Source: Streptomyces nodosus
Lineage (GTDB): Bacteria; Actinomycetota; Actinomycetes; Streptomycetales; Streptomycetaceae
Assembly (NCBI RefSeq): GCF_008704995.1
Contig: NZ_CP023747.1
Coordinates: 868,001 to 932,000, forward strand
Direction of reading: 5' to 3'
Length of the DNA stretch: 64,000 nt
Part shown: positions 30,229-39,002 of the stretch, piece by piece
Position numbering within the stretch: the stretch's first letter is position 1
How the letters are laid out: the number at the start of each line of letters is the position of its first letter
The notes under the pieces: generated by a model
The model's database searches: none
Told to the model about the DNA's origin: nothing
Seen by the model: the letters and a program-made list of their open reading frames with translations, nothing else
Program-made: the position numbers and the translations under genes

Positions 30229-33200
30229 ATGGGAGCGAATGTGCAGGCTGACCGGGAATTCTGGAGCGATGTGCTGACCTCCGGCGGTTTCACCGCCGTT
30301 CCACGGTGGGCGCGGATGCCGACGGCGGGCGTGTTCGAGTACGCCGCGCCGGTGCCGGAAGACGTGGCCGAGAAGATCCGTGGGCTGGCCGCGGAGCTCG
30401 GGGTGCCGGAGAGCGCCGTGCTCCTGGCCGCACACGCCAAGGTGCTGGCCGTGCTCTCGGGTGAGCGGGACGTGGTGACCGGTTATGTCGCCGGGGCGGG
30501 CAGCGAGGCGCTGCCGTGCCGGCTGAGCGTCGCGCCCGGGTCATGGCGCGCGCTGGTGTCCGAGGCGCAGCGCGTCGAGGAGGAGATGCTGGCACACCGG
30601 GACTTCGCGGTGGACGAGCTGCGGCGGGAGTTGGGGGTGGCCGGCCCTTCGTACGAGGTCGTGTTCGACCCCACCGGAACGGAGAGCGGGCTGGCCGACG
30701 GCATCGCGCTGGGCGTGAGCTGGTCCGACCGGGACGGAAGGCCGACCGTGCGGCTGCGCTATCGCACACAGGTGCTGGACGCCGAGGCCGCGGCCCGGGT
30801 CGGCGGCTATCACATGGCCGCGCTGGCCTTGATGGCCGCCGACGCGGACGCCGAACACGCACGGCAGAGTCTGCTCTCGGCCGAGGAGGTGCGCTATCAG
30901 CTCGAAGGACTCGCCGGGCCGCGCCGGAGGCTGCCGGAAGGGCGGGCGCACGAGCTGTTCGAGCAGCGGGTGCGGGCGCATCCGGAGGCCGTGGCGGTGG
31001 TGCGGGGCGATCGCACCTGGACCTACGGGGAACTCGACGCACGCGCGAACCGGTTGGCACGGGCGCTGCTGGCGCGGGGGCTCGGTCCGGAGGACGTGGT
31101 GGCCGTCGTCACCGATCGCACGCTCGACTGGCCGGCCGCGGTGTTGGCGGTGTTCAAGGCCGGGGGCGTCTATCTACCGGTCGAGCCGCACTTTCCCCCC
31201 GCCCGTATCGCGGCGACCTTGTCCCGTGCCGGGTGCCGGCTGGTGCTGACCGAGCGGGACAGCACGCACACCCTCGACCAGGCCCTGGCCACCCTCCCGG
31301 AAGCCGAACGGCTGCTGATCGAGGAGGCCTACGCGGAGGACCACCCCGGCGACGACATCGGGACGGAGGTCGACGCCGGCCGGCTCGCCTACATCTACTT
31401 CACCTCCGGTTCCACCGGCGAGCCGAAGGGGGCGATGTGCGAGCACGCGGGGATGCTCAACCATCTCTACGCCAAGATCGACGACTTGGGGATCGACGAG
31501 GGCGTGGTGGTCGCGCAGACGGCCCCGCAGTGCTTCGACATCTCGCTGTGGCAGTTGCTGTCCGCGCTGCTGGTCGGCGGACGCACCCTGCTCGTCGAGC
31601 AGGAGGTGATCCTGGACGTGGAGCGGTTCGTCGACACGCTCGTCCGTGGCCGGGTCGGGGTGGTGCAGGTCGTGCCCTCCTATCTGGAGGTCGTGATGGC
31701 GTACCTGGAACAGCATCCCCGTGCGCTGCCCGACCTGAGGTGTGTGTCGGTGACCGGCGAGGCCCTGAAGCCGGAGCTGGTACAGCGCTGGTTCGCGATC
31801 CGGCCGGGGATCACCCTGGTCAACGCCTATGGGCTGACCGAGACGTCCGACGACACCAACCACGAGGTCATGGACGGGCCGCCGGAGGACGGCCGGGTGC
31901 TGCTGGGGCGGGCCGTCAGCAATGTGCGCGTCCATGTCGTCGACGAGCATCTGTCGCTGGTGCCGCTGGGTGCCCCAGGAGTGATCGCGTTCGGCGGGGT
32001 CTGCGTCGGGCGGGGGTATGTCAACGATCCCGAGCGGACCCGCGCCGCCTACCGGGAGGATCCGTTCCGGCCGGGCGAGCGCCTCTATCTCGGGGGCGAC
32101 TGGGGGCGCTGGCATCCCGGCGGCAAGCTGGAGTTCCTCGGGCGCCGGGACAACCAGGTCAAGATCCGTGGTTTCCGAATCGAGACGGGTGAGATCGAGA
32201 ACACCCTGATGCGGGTTCCCGGGGTGCGCGACGGTGCGGTGGTCGTCGCCGAGCGGGCCGGCCGGAGCAAGCATCTGATCGCCTTCTACACCGGCCGGCA
32301 GCAGCAGGTGGAGGTGTTGCAGCAGGCGCTGGGCGCCGCGCTGCCCGCGTACATGGTCCCCTCCGCCTTCCACTGGCAGGAGTCCCTGCCGCTGACCGGC
32401 AACGGCAAGATCGACCGAAAGGCCCTGACCGCGCTCGCCGAACGGAACACCTCGGTCCAGGAGGGCGACGCCCCCGGGCGGCACGACCGCGTCCCGCGCA
32501 CCCCGGGCGAGCGGAGACTGGCGGCAGCCTGGGCCGAGATCCTGGGCGTCCCCGAGCACCACATCGGCCGGCGGGATCATTTCTTCGGCTCCGGCGGCAC
32601 CTCGCTCTCGGCGGTGAGACTCAGCATCGTGCTGGACCGCGCGGTGTCCCTCAAGGACATCACCCGCCATCCGGTGCTCGCCGACCTGGCCGCGCTCCTC
32701 GACGGCACCGCCCGGCGGCGCACCGAGCTTCTCCAGCCCCTGTCCCGGACGGCGGGCGTCCCCCCGGAGTGCGCGCTGGTGTGCTTCCCGTACGCCGGCG
32801 GCAACGCGGTCAACTACCGGCCGATGGCCGACACCCTGGCGGGCAACGGGCCCACGGTCCACGCCGTGGATCTGCCCGGTCACGATCTGGCCGCCCGGAG
32901 CGAGGCGTTCGCTCCGATGGCGCAGGTGGTCGGGCAGGTCGTCGACGAGATCATCGAACACGGCCTGGACAGGGTCATGCTGTGGGGCCACTCCTCGGGC
33001 GCCGCACCGGCCCTGGAGACGGCCAGGCGGTTGCGGGAGCGCGGGGTCGAGGTCAAGCGGGTGTTCCTGGCCGCGCAGTTGCTCGGCACCGCAGCCGAAA
33101 GACGGGCCGCCCTCGCCGAGCTGTCGGCGCTGAGCGACGCCGGCATCGCCGCGACGCTGACCTCGGACAGCGGCTACACCGAGCTCGGTGAGCTCCATGC

Positions 33201-33501
33201 GCGCCATGCCGCGCACATCGGCGCCGCCTACCGGCACGACTGTGCCGACGCGCACCGCTACTTCGCCGAGCTGCTGGAGAACCCGCCCGCGGTGAGACTG
33301 CCGGTACCCGTCACCGTGGTCGTCGCCGCCGACGACCCCCACACTGCCGGTTTCCGCGACCGGTTCCGCGACTGGGAGCTGCTGGCCGAACAGGTGGACC
33401 TGGTCGAACTCGCCGACGGCGGCCACTACTTCCTGCGCACCCGGCCGGCCGGCGCGGCACAGGCCGTCCTGGGCGCCCCCGAACCACTGACCTCCTCCTG
33501 A
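30229..33501 (+). CDS. NRPS: C-lobe, adenylation, carrier, thioesterase
   Basis: 1090 residues. Residues 1-215 look like only the C-terminal lobe of a condensation domain (no HHxxxDG). The A domain (235-735) has FTSGSTGEPKG (391-401), CFDIS (435-439), NAYGLTETSDD (532-542), an unusual GGDWGRW core A7, and Lys727 (GNGKIDRKAL). Aligned by eye to GrsA, the specificity positions read D-I-W-Q-S-T-A-D-D-K; paired acidic residues at 541-542 suit a basic side chain such as diaminopropionate. PCP has GGTSLS (Ser792). The TE is type II-like: CFPYAGG, WGHSSG (Ser922), and GGHYFL near the end. It would activate an amino acid, carry it itself or pass it to the upstream carrier, and release product. Confidence 0.88.
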   Translation: MGANVQADREFWSDVLTSGGFTAVPRWARMPTAGVFEYAAPVPEDVAEKIRGLAAELGVPESAVLLAAHAKVLAVLSGERDVVTGYVAGAGSEALPCRLSVAPGSWRALVSEAQRVEEEMLAHRDFAVDELRRELGVAGPSYEVVFDPTGTESGLADGIALGVSWSDRDGRPTVRLRYRTQVLDAEAAARVGGYHMAALALMAADADAEHARQSLLSAEEVRYQLEGLAGPRRRLPEGRAHELFEQRVRAHPEAVAVVRGDRTWTYGELDARANRLARALLARGLGPEDVVAVVTDRTLDWPAAVLAVFKAGGVYLPVEPHFPPARIAATLSRAGCRLVLTERDSTHTLDQALATLPEAERLLIEEAYAEDHPGDDIGTEVDAGRLAYIYFTSGSTGEPKGAMCEHAGMLNHLYAKIDDLGIDEGVVVAQTAPQCFDISLWQLLSALLVGGRTLLVEQEVILDVERFVDTLVRGRVGVVQVVPSYLEVVMAYLEQHPRALPDLRCVSVTGEALKPELVQRWFAIRPGITLVNAYGLTETSDDTNHEVMDGPPEDGRVLLGRAVSNVRVHVVDEHLSLVPLGAPGVIAFGGVCVGRGYVNDPERTRAAYREDPFRPGERLYLGGDWGRWHPGGKLEFLGRRDNQVKIRGFRIETGEIENTLMRVPGVRDGAVVVAERAGRSKHLIAFYTGRQQQVEVLQQALGAALPAYMVPSAFHWQESLPLTGNGKIDRKALTALAERNTSVQEGDAPGRHDRVPRTPGERRLAAAWAEILGVPEHHIGRRDHFFGSGGTSLSAVRLSIVLDRAVSLKDITRHPVLADLAALLDGTARRRTELLQPLSRTAGVPPECALVCFPYAGGNAVNYRPMADTLAGNGPTVHAVDLPGHDLAARSEAFAPMAQVVGQVVDEIIEHGLDRVMLWGHSSGAAPALETARRLRERGVEVKRVFLAAQLLGTAAERRAALAELSALSDAGIAATLTSDSGYTELGELHARHAAHIGAAYRHDCADAHRYFAELLENPPAVRLPVPVTVVVAADDPHTAGFRDRFRDWELLAEQVDLVELADGGHYFLRTRPAGAAQAVLGAPEPLTSS

Positions 33502-33541
33502 GTCCCCTCGCGCCCCCGAGCGACAACCGAAAGGAAACCAG

Positions 33542-34549
33542 ATGTCGTCCTCCTCATCCGTGGCCCCCGTTCTCCAGGTGGAGCGGGAGCCGGGCAGACC
33601 TCCCCTGGTGCATGTCGAGCCCCCCGGGGACGTGCGCGGCTGGGCGGCCGAGCACCGCGAGGCGCTGCGTGCCCGGGTCGACGAGCACGGGGCGGTCCTC
33701 GTCCGCGGCCTGGGGCTGCGGGAGGCGGACCAGGCCGGTGCCGTCCTCGCCGCGCTGGCCGGTGAGCTGATGACGGAGCGTGAGGCCTTCGCTCCCCGGA
33801 AGAGCCACGGCCCGGGGCTGTACTCGTCCACCGAATGGCCCTCCAACCAGCCCATGTGCATGCATCATGAACTGAGTTACGCGCTGGACGTCCCCGGTCT
33901 GATGCTGTTCGCGTGTCTCACCGCGCCCGGCGAGGGCGGGGCGACCGGGATCGCCGACGCCGAGCGGGTGCTCGAGGCGCTGCCGGCCGCGCTGACCGAG
34001 CGTTTCGAACGCGAGGGCTGGCTGCTCACCCGCAGCTACAACGACGAGATCGGGGCGTCCCTGGAGGAGTCGTTCGGCACCGGGAACCCGGTGGCCGTCG
34101 AGCGTTACTGCCGCTCGCACGCCATCGACTTCGCGTGGCAGTCCGACGGTTCGCTGCGCACCCGGCAGCGCCGCAGCGCCGTGGTGCGACATCCGCTCAC
34201 GGGCCGCCGCTGCTGGTTCAACCAGATCGCCTTCCTCAACGAGTGGACGCTGGCCCCCGAGGTGCGGGAGTACCTGGTGGACGTCTACGGGGAGGACGGG
34301 CTGCCCTTCAACACCCGCTTCGGGGACGGGAGCCCCCTCGGTGAGGACATCGTCGAGACGCTCAACGCCACCTATGAGGAGCACACCCTGCGTGAGCCCT
34401 GGCAGGCCGGCGATCTGATGCTGGTCGACAATGTGCGCACCGCACACAGCAGGGAGCCGTTCACCGGGGAGCGGCAGGTGGTGGTCGCCATGGCCGAGCC
34501 CCGGCGACTGGCCGACGGATGCCCGTCCCCGGAGGTGGACGGACGATGA
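33542..34549 (+). CDS. Fe(II)/2-oxoglutarate oxygenase, TauD/SyrP-like
   Basis: 335 residues, 40 bp after the NRPS gene. Residues GAVLVRGLGL start the jelly-roll core. Iron ligands appear as His108-x-Glu110 (MHHELSY) and His302 (RTAHSREPF), with Arg311 positioned for 2-oxoglutarate. The HxE triad, in place of HxD, is the form found in SyrP-, AsnO- and VioC-type amino-acid hydroxylases. Position between the NRPS and diaminopropionate genes suggests hydroxylation of the free or carrier-bound monomer; 2-oxoglutarate is a by-product of SbnB, an attractive link. The stop overlaps the sbnB-like start (ATGA). Confidence 0.85.
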   Translation: MSSSSSVAPVLQVEREPGRPPLVHVEPPGDVRGWAAEHREALRARVDEHGAVLVRGLGLREADQAGAVLAALAGELMTEREAFAPRKSHGPGLYSSTEWPSNQPMCMHHELSYALDVPGLMLFACLTAPGEGGATGIADAERVLEALPAALTERFEREGWLLTRSYNDEIGASLEESFGTGNPVAVERYCRSHAIDFAWQSDGSLRTRQRRSAVVRHPLTGRRCWFNQIAFLNEWTLAPEVREYLVDVYGEDGLPFNTRFGDGSPLGEDIVETLNATYEEHTLREPWQAGDLMLVDNVRTAHSREPFTGERQVVVAMAEPRRLADGCPSPEVDGR

Positions 34550-35622
34550 GCAGGACGCCCTCCCCCGCCACCCGGCCCGGCGGCTCCGGGCCACTGCGGG
34601 CACCGAGCTTCGCGGTGATCTCCGGCGCCGAGGTGCGGGAGACGCTCCGGGGACGCGAGAAGCACATCGTGGAGCTGGTCGAGACCACCTATCGGCTCCA
34701 TGGCGCCGGGGACTCCGTCAACCCGCCGTCGTACTTCCTGCGCTTCCCCGACCGCCCCGCGGACCGCATCATCGCGCTGCCGGCCTCCCTCGGCGGTCCG
34801 ATGCAGGTGGACGGCCTGAAGTGGATCTCCAGCTTCCCGGGCAATGTGCAGGCCGGGATCCCCCGGGCCTCCGCGGTCCTGCTGCTCAACGACCACGCCA
34901 CCGGCTATCCCTTCGCCTGTCTGGAGAGCTCCATCATCAGCGCCACCAGGACCGCGGCCTCCGCGGCGCTGGCGGCCGACTGGCTCAGCCGCGGCAGGTC
35001 CCGCCCCACCCGTGTCGGGTTCTTCGGCACGGGCCTGATCGCCCGGTACATCCACGCCTTCCTGACCGGCACCGGCTGGACGTTCGACGCCATCGGGGTG
35101 CACGACGTGTCCGCCGACAGCGTCGCCGGGTTCCGTGGCCATCTGGAGCAGACGGCCACCGCACGGGCCGGCGAGATCACCGTCCACGAGCGTCCCGAGG
35201 ATCTGATCCGCTCCAGCGATCTGGTGGTCTTCGCCACCGTCGCCGGCCGGCCCCATGTCACCGACCCCTCCTGGTTCGCGCACCACCCGCTGGTCCTGCA
35301 TGTGTCCCTGCGCGACCTCGCCCCCGAGATCCTGCTCGCGTCGGCGAACTTCGTGGACGACGTCGAGCACTGCCTCAAAGCCGACACCTCCCCCCATCTG
35401 GCCGAACAGCTCACCGGAAACCGCGATTTCCTGGACGGCACCCTCTACGACGTCATGACGGGACAGGTGAGACCGCCGGCCGACCGGCCGGTGGTCTTCT
35501 CCCCCTTCGGCCTCGGCGTGCTCGACCTCGCCGTCGGCAAGTACGTCTACGACGAGGTCACGCTGGCCGGGCAGCTCCACCTCATCGACGACTTCTTCCA
35601 TGAGTTGCGCCGGTACGGCTGA
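34546..35622 (+). CDS. sbnB: SbnB-type N-(1-amino-1-carboxyl-2-ethyl)-glutamate dehydrogenase (2,3-diaminopropionate synthesis)
   Basis: 358 residues from ATG 34546, overlapping the previous stop by 4 bp (GGAGGTGG upstream). It belongs to the ornithine cyclodeaminase/mu-crystallin family: SYFLRFPDRPADRIIALPA, MQVDGLKWISSFPGN (substrate lysine region), and the Rossmann motif GFFGTGLIARYI near residue 165. In staphyloferrin B synthesis SbnB oxidises N-(1-amino-1-carboxyl-2-ethyl)-L-glutamate with NAD to L-2,3-diaminopropionate plus 2-oxoglutarate. The sbnA-like gene 36 bp downstream completes that two-enzyme route, so the block very probably makes L-Dap. Confidence 0.9.
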   Translation: MSRTPSPATRPGGSGPLRAPSFAVISGAEVRETLRGREKHIVELVETTYRLHGAGDSVNPPSYFLRFPDRPADRIIALPASLGGPMQVDGLKWISSFPGNVQAGIPRASAVLLLNDHATGYPFACLESSIISATRTAASAALAADWLSRGRSRPTRVGFFGTGLIARYIHAFLTGTGWTFDAIGVHDVSADSVAGFRGHLEQTATARAGEITVHERPEDLIRSSDLVVFATVAGRPHVTDPSWFAHHPLVLHVSLRDLAPEILLASANFVDDVEHCLKADTSPHLAEQLTGNRDFLDGTLYDVMTGQVRPPADRPVVFSPFGLGVLDLAVGKYVYDEVTLAGQLHLIDDFFHELRRYG

Positions 35623-35658
35623 ACGCCGTGTCCGCCGGCCTGGCATCAGGAGGCCACC

Positions 35659-36675
35659 GTGCCCGTCATCTCCGCTCCTCATGCTTTCAACGAAAGCCAG
35701 CTCTATGTCGACCTTCGGTCGATCTTCGGGCGCGCCTTGTACCTGAAGTGCGAGGGGTTCAACTTCGCCGGCTCGATCAAGCTGAAGGCCGCGGTCGAGA
35801 TGGTGGAGAACGCCGAGCGGGACGGACTGCTGACGCCGGACTCGATCATGGTGGAGTCCTCCTCCGGAAACCTGGGGGTGGCGCTCAGCGTGATCGCCGC
35901 GAGCAAGGGCTACCGGTTCCTGTGTGTGACGGACTCCCGTTGCAATCTGTCGACCCGGCTGCTGATAGAGGCGCTGGGCAGCGAGGTCCACATCATCTCC
36001 GACCTGGACGCCAACGGCGGTTTCCTCGGGGCGCGCATCGAGTACGTACGCGGGCTGTGCGCCTCCGACCAGCGCTATGTGTGGCTCAGCCAGTACACCA
36101 ACCCGGGTAACTGGCAGGCGCACTACCGCAGGACGGCACCGGAGATCGCCCGTCAGTTCCCGCGCCTGGACGTGCTGTTCGTCGGCGCGGGAACCACCGG
36201 CACCCTGATGGGCTGCGCCCGCTACTTCCGCGAGTGGCACCGCCCGGTGCGGATCGTCGCGGTGGACAGCGTCGGCTCGGTGATCTTCGGCGGCAAGCCG
36301 GGCCGGCGGATGATTCCCGGCCTGGGCATGAGCATGCGCCCGCCGCTGCTCGACGAGTCCTATGTCGACGAGGTGCTGCAGGTCGAGGAGGCGGACACCA
36401 TCCGCGCCTGCCACCGTCTGGCCAGGAGCGGCTTTCTGTTCGGCGGTTCCACCGGGACCATCGTCAGCGGCGCGATGGACTGGATGGCCCGGAACGAGGA
36501 CCGTGACATCACGGCGGTGGCCATCGCCCCGGACCTCGGCGAGCGCTACCTCGACACCATCTACCAGACCAACTGGCTGCAGGACCTCTACGGCGACCAG
36601 GTACTGGGCCCCGACGAGGTCGCCGGCCCCCGGGGCAGCGAGCCGGCCCCCCGGACGACGGGGCCGAATTCCTAG
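35659..36675 (+). CDS. sbnA: SbnA-type O-phosphoserine/glutamate ligase (2,3-diaminopropionate synthesis)
   Basis: 338 residues from GTG 35659 with AGGAGG six bases upstream. Fold-type II PLP enzyme of the cysteine-synthase family: CEGFNFAGSIKLKAA with Lys41 as the likely Schiff-base lysine, ESSSGNLGVAL (substrate loop), VGAGTTGTLMGCARY (phosphate-binding glycines) and FGGSTGTIVSGA. SbnA joins O-phospho-L-serine and L-glutamate to the intermediate oxidised by SbnB. It is the last gene of the block, convergent with the second zinc dehydrogenase 45 bp away. Confidence 0.9.
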   Translation: MPVISAPHAFNESQLYVDLRSIFGRALYLKCEGFNFAGSIKLKAAVEMVENAERDGLLTPDSIMVESSSGNLGVALSVIAASKGYRFLCVTDSRCNLSTRLLIEALGSEVHIISDLDANGGFLGARIEYVRGLCASDQRYVWLSQYTNPGNWQAHYRRTAPEIARQFPRLDVLFVGAGTTGTLMGCARYFREWHRPVRIVAVDSVGSVIFGGKPGRRMIPGLGMSMRPPLLDESYVDEVLQVEEADTIRACHRLARSGFLFGGSTGTIVSGAMDWMARNEDRDITAVAIAPDLGERYLDTIYQTNWLQDLYGDQVLGPDEVAGPRGSEPAPRTTGPNS

Positions 36676-36720
36676 GGCCGCGTCAGGCGACGTCCGGACG
36701 GCCGGGCCCCGGGCCCGGGC

Positions 36721-37881
36721 TCAGTGGGAGCCGTCGGGGTGCAGGACGACCTTGGTCCAGCCGTCGTCCCGGGCGTCGAAGTGTTCATAGGCGTTCGGCG
36801 CCCGGTCCAGGTCCAGCTCATGGGAGACCACAAAGCCCGGCTCCGCCCTGCCGCCCGCGATCAGATCGCGCAGACCGCGGTTGTAGCGCTTGACCGGAGC
36901 CTGACCGGTGCCCATCCGCTGGCCCTTGAACCACATCAGACCGTAGTCGATCGGCACCTTGCCGTGCGCCTCCATCTCGTTCTGCGCCTCGGCTCCGCCC
37001 GGGTCCTCGGGGATGAACACGCCGACCACCCCGATGGAGCCGGTGAACCGCACCGTGTCGATCAGCCCGTTGAGCGCGAGGGAGGCGTCCTCGTGGCCGC
37101 CGGCGTCATGCGCCTGGTAGCCGACGCACTCGCACCCGTTGTCCGCGCCCAGACCGAGGGTGGCCTCCTTGACGACCTCGGCCGGATCCTGTTCCGCGCA
37201 GTTGATGGGCAGGGCCCCGATCGACTCGGCCACCCTCAGCCGGTCCGGCTGGTGGTCCACCACCCACACCCGGCCGGCGCCCTTGAGGAGCGCCGAATAG
37301 GCCGCCATCAGCCCCACGGGCCCGGCCCCGAACACCACGGTCTGGTCCCCCGGCTTCACCTCGGCCATCTCGGTGGCGTGGTAGCCGGTGGGAAAGATGT
37401 CCGCCAGCATCACATAGTCGTTCTGGCGTTCGACTCCGTCCTCGCCGAGGCGCAGGGCGTTGAAGTCGCCGTAGGGCACCCGGAGGAACTCGGCCTGGCC
37501 GCCCTGATAGGGGCCCATGTCGGCGAATCCGAACGCAGCACCGGCCATGTCCGGCTCGGGCTGCATGGTCAGACAGTAGTTCGTCAGGCCCCGTTCGCAG
37601 TTCTTGCAGAAGCCGCAGGCGATGTTGAACGGCAGCACCACATACTCGCCGACCTGGACCTTGCGGACCGCGGGGCCGACCTCGATCACCTGCCCGAGGT
37701 TCTCATGCCCGAAGGTACGCCCGGCCTGGAACGAGGTACGGCCCTCGTACATATGAAGATCCGAGCCGCAGATATTGGTGGTGGTGATCCTCACCAGGAT
37801 GTCGCACGGATGCTCGATCTTCGCGTCCGGCACGTCCTTGACGGTGACGTTCCGGGGGCCTTCGTATACCGCTGCTTTCAT
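36721..37881 (-). CDS. Zinc-dependent, glutathione-independent formaldehyde dehydrogenase-type alcohol dehydrogenase (copy 2)
   Basis: 386 residues from ATG 37881 with GGGAGAG upstream. Collinear along its full length with the copy at 25974-27125 and sharing its motifs: ICGSDLHMYEGR, FGHENLG, CGFCKNCERGLTNYC, GAGPVGLMAA, DIFPTGYHATEMA. The two have clearly diverged (for example in the segment after the structural zinc and near the C-terminus), so this is an old duplication or independent acquisition and not a recent repeat. Probably NAD-linked aldehyde or alcohol oxidation in the cytosol. No link to the Dap pathway is evident. Confidence 0.87.
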   Translation of the reverse strand: MKAAVYEGPRNVTVKDVPDAKIEHPCDILVRITTTNICGSDLHMYEGRTSFQAGRTFGHENLGQVIEVGPAVRKVQVGEYVVLPFNIACGFCKNCERGLTNYCLTMQPEPDMAGAAFGFADMGPYQGGQAEFLRVPYGDFNALRLGEDGVERQNDYVMLADIFPTGYHATEMAEVKPGDQTVVFGAGPVGLMAAYSALLKGAGRVWVVDHQPDRLRVAESIGALPINCAEQDPAEVVKEATLGLGADNGCECVGYQAHDAGGHEDASLALNGLIDTVRFTGSIGVVGVFIPEDPGGAEAQNEMEAHGKVPIDYGLMWFKGQRMGTGQAPVKRYNRGLRDLIAGGRAEPGFVVSHELDLDRAPNAYEHFDARDDGWTKVVLHPDGSH

Positions 37882-38203
37882 GGCGTCTCTCCCAGCGTGC
37901 AGGGGGTGCGGACGCGGCCTTCCTCGGCCGTTCGCCCCGGGGCGGCGACGGCGCCCCACGGCCCGCACCGGCGGCGGTCGAGTACCCGAAGGCGTCCCGC
38001 ACACACGCCCCGCCCAAGCGGTGCGCGCGCCCGGGCCCTGCGATGCTCGGCCGGGCGGGCTCTCCGAGGAGTCTCGACCGCCACATGAGTGAGACGAGGG
38101 TCAAGCTCCACCTGAGCGTTACCGCGCGGCAGCCCGCGTGGGCCGGCGCACCGTGGGTACCCGCTGAAGCCGGATATCCGACAGCGGCGGGGAGATGAAC
38201 GAG
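37882..38203. other. 322-bp intergenic region with a possible small coupled ORF
   Basis: Upstream region of the second dehydrogenase (minus) and the alpha/beta hydrolase (plus). It includes a 37-codon frame, ATG 38085 to TGA 38196-38198, whose stop overlaps the in-frame ATG 38195 of the hydrolase; GAGGAG lies 13 bases before 38085. Otherwise no recognised element. Confidence 0.35.
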
Positions 38204-38887
38204 ATGATCTCCGAGTTGGTGATGGTGCCCACCCGGGAAGCGGTGCTCACGGGTGACCTGGTGGTGCCCGGACAGGTGCCGGCGGTGGTGCTCTTCGCAC
38301 ACGGCAGCGGCAGCTCCCGGCTCAGCGTCCGCAACCGCGCGGTCGCGGCCGAACTGCACAAGATGGGGCTGGGAACCTTGCTGCTGGACCTCCTGACCGA
38401 GCGTGAGGAGCGTGTGGACGCCACCACGGCCGAACACCGCTTCGACATCCCCCTGCTGAGCAGACGCCTGGACGGGGCCCTGGACTGGCTGGCGCGGGAG
38501 CCCGACACCAGCGGACTGCCGACGGGACTGTTCGGAGCCAGTACCGGGGCGGCCGCGGCACTGGCGACCGCGGCCGAACATCCGGAGAAGGTGTACGCGG
38601 TGGTCTCCCGGGGTGGCCGGCCGGATCTGGCGGGCGACGACCTGGCGCGGGTGACGGCCCCGGTCCTGCTGATCGTCGGGGGCAACGACGAAGTGGTCCT
38701 GGATCTCAACCGGGAGGCCGCCGACCGGCTGCCTTCGCCGCACGAGATCTGTGTGATACCGGAGGCCACCCATCTGTTCCCCGAGCCCGGAGCCCTGGAG
38801 CAGGTGGCTGAGGCCGCAGGCCGCTGGTTCCTGACGCATCTGGAGGGGCGAGCCCCCGAAGGGCGACGGACCGGCACGACACCCTGA
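38204..38887 (+). CDS. Alpha/beta hydrolase, dienelactone-hydrolase-like
   Basis: About 227 residues. ATG 38204 is preferred because GGGGAG (38189-38194) lies nine bases upstream; the in-frame ATG 38195 directly abuts that site. Features: VVLFAHGSGSSRLS (oxyanion region), LFGASTGAAAAL with the nucleophile Ser in G-A-S-T-G, LLIVGGNDEVV (acid region) and EATHLF (catalytic His). Actinomycete relatives are cytosolic hydrolases often fused to or found near phosphoribosyltransferases; the substrate is unknown. A terminator-like hairpin follows the gene. Confidence 0.8.
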   Translation: MISELVMVPTREAVLTGDLVVPGQVPAVVLFAHGSGSSRLSVRNRAVAAELHKMGLGTLLLDLLTEREERVDATTAEHRFDIPLLSRRLDGALDWLAREPDTSGLPTGLFGASTGAAAALATAAEHPEKVYAVVSRGGRPDLAGDDLARVTAPVLLIVGGNDEVVLDLNREAADRLPSPHEICVIPEATHLFPEPGALEQVAEAAGRWFLTHLEGRAPEGRRTGTTP

Positions 38888-38916
38888 CCCCAAAATGTCC
38901 TGAACATGTGAATAAA

Positions 38917-38937
38917 CCCCCCATAAGGGGGAATTTT
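38917..38937 (+). terminator. Intrinsic-type terminator with U-rich tail
   Basis: A 5-bp G:C stem (C-run 38917-38922, G-run 38927-38931) with a 4-5 nt loop, followed by AATTTT. It sits 30 bp after the alpha/beta hydrolase stop and is one of the few hairpins here with a U-tract. Confidence 0.5.
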
Positions 38938-39002
38938 CTGCCATAGGGAAATATCCTGGGAGCAACCTCCTCACGCACCTCCAGAGAGGGGAGACGAGAG
39001 CC

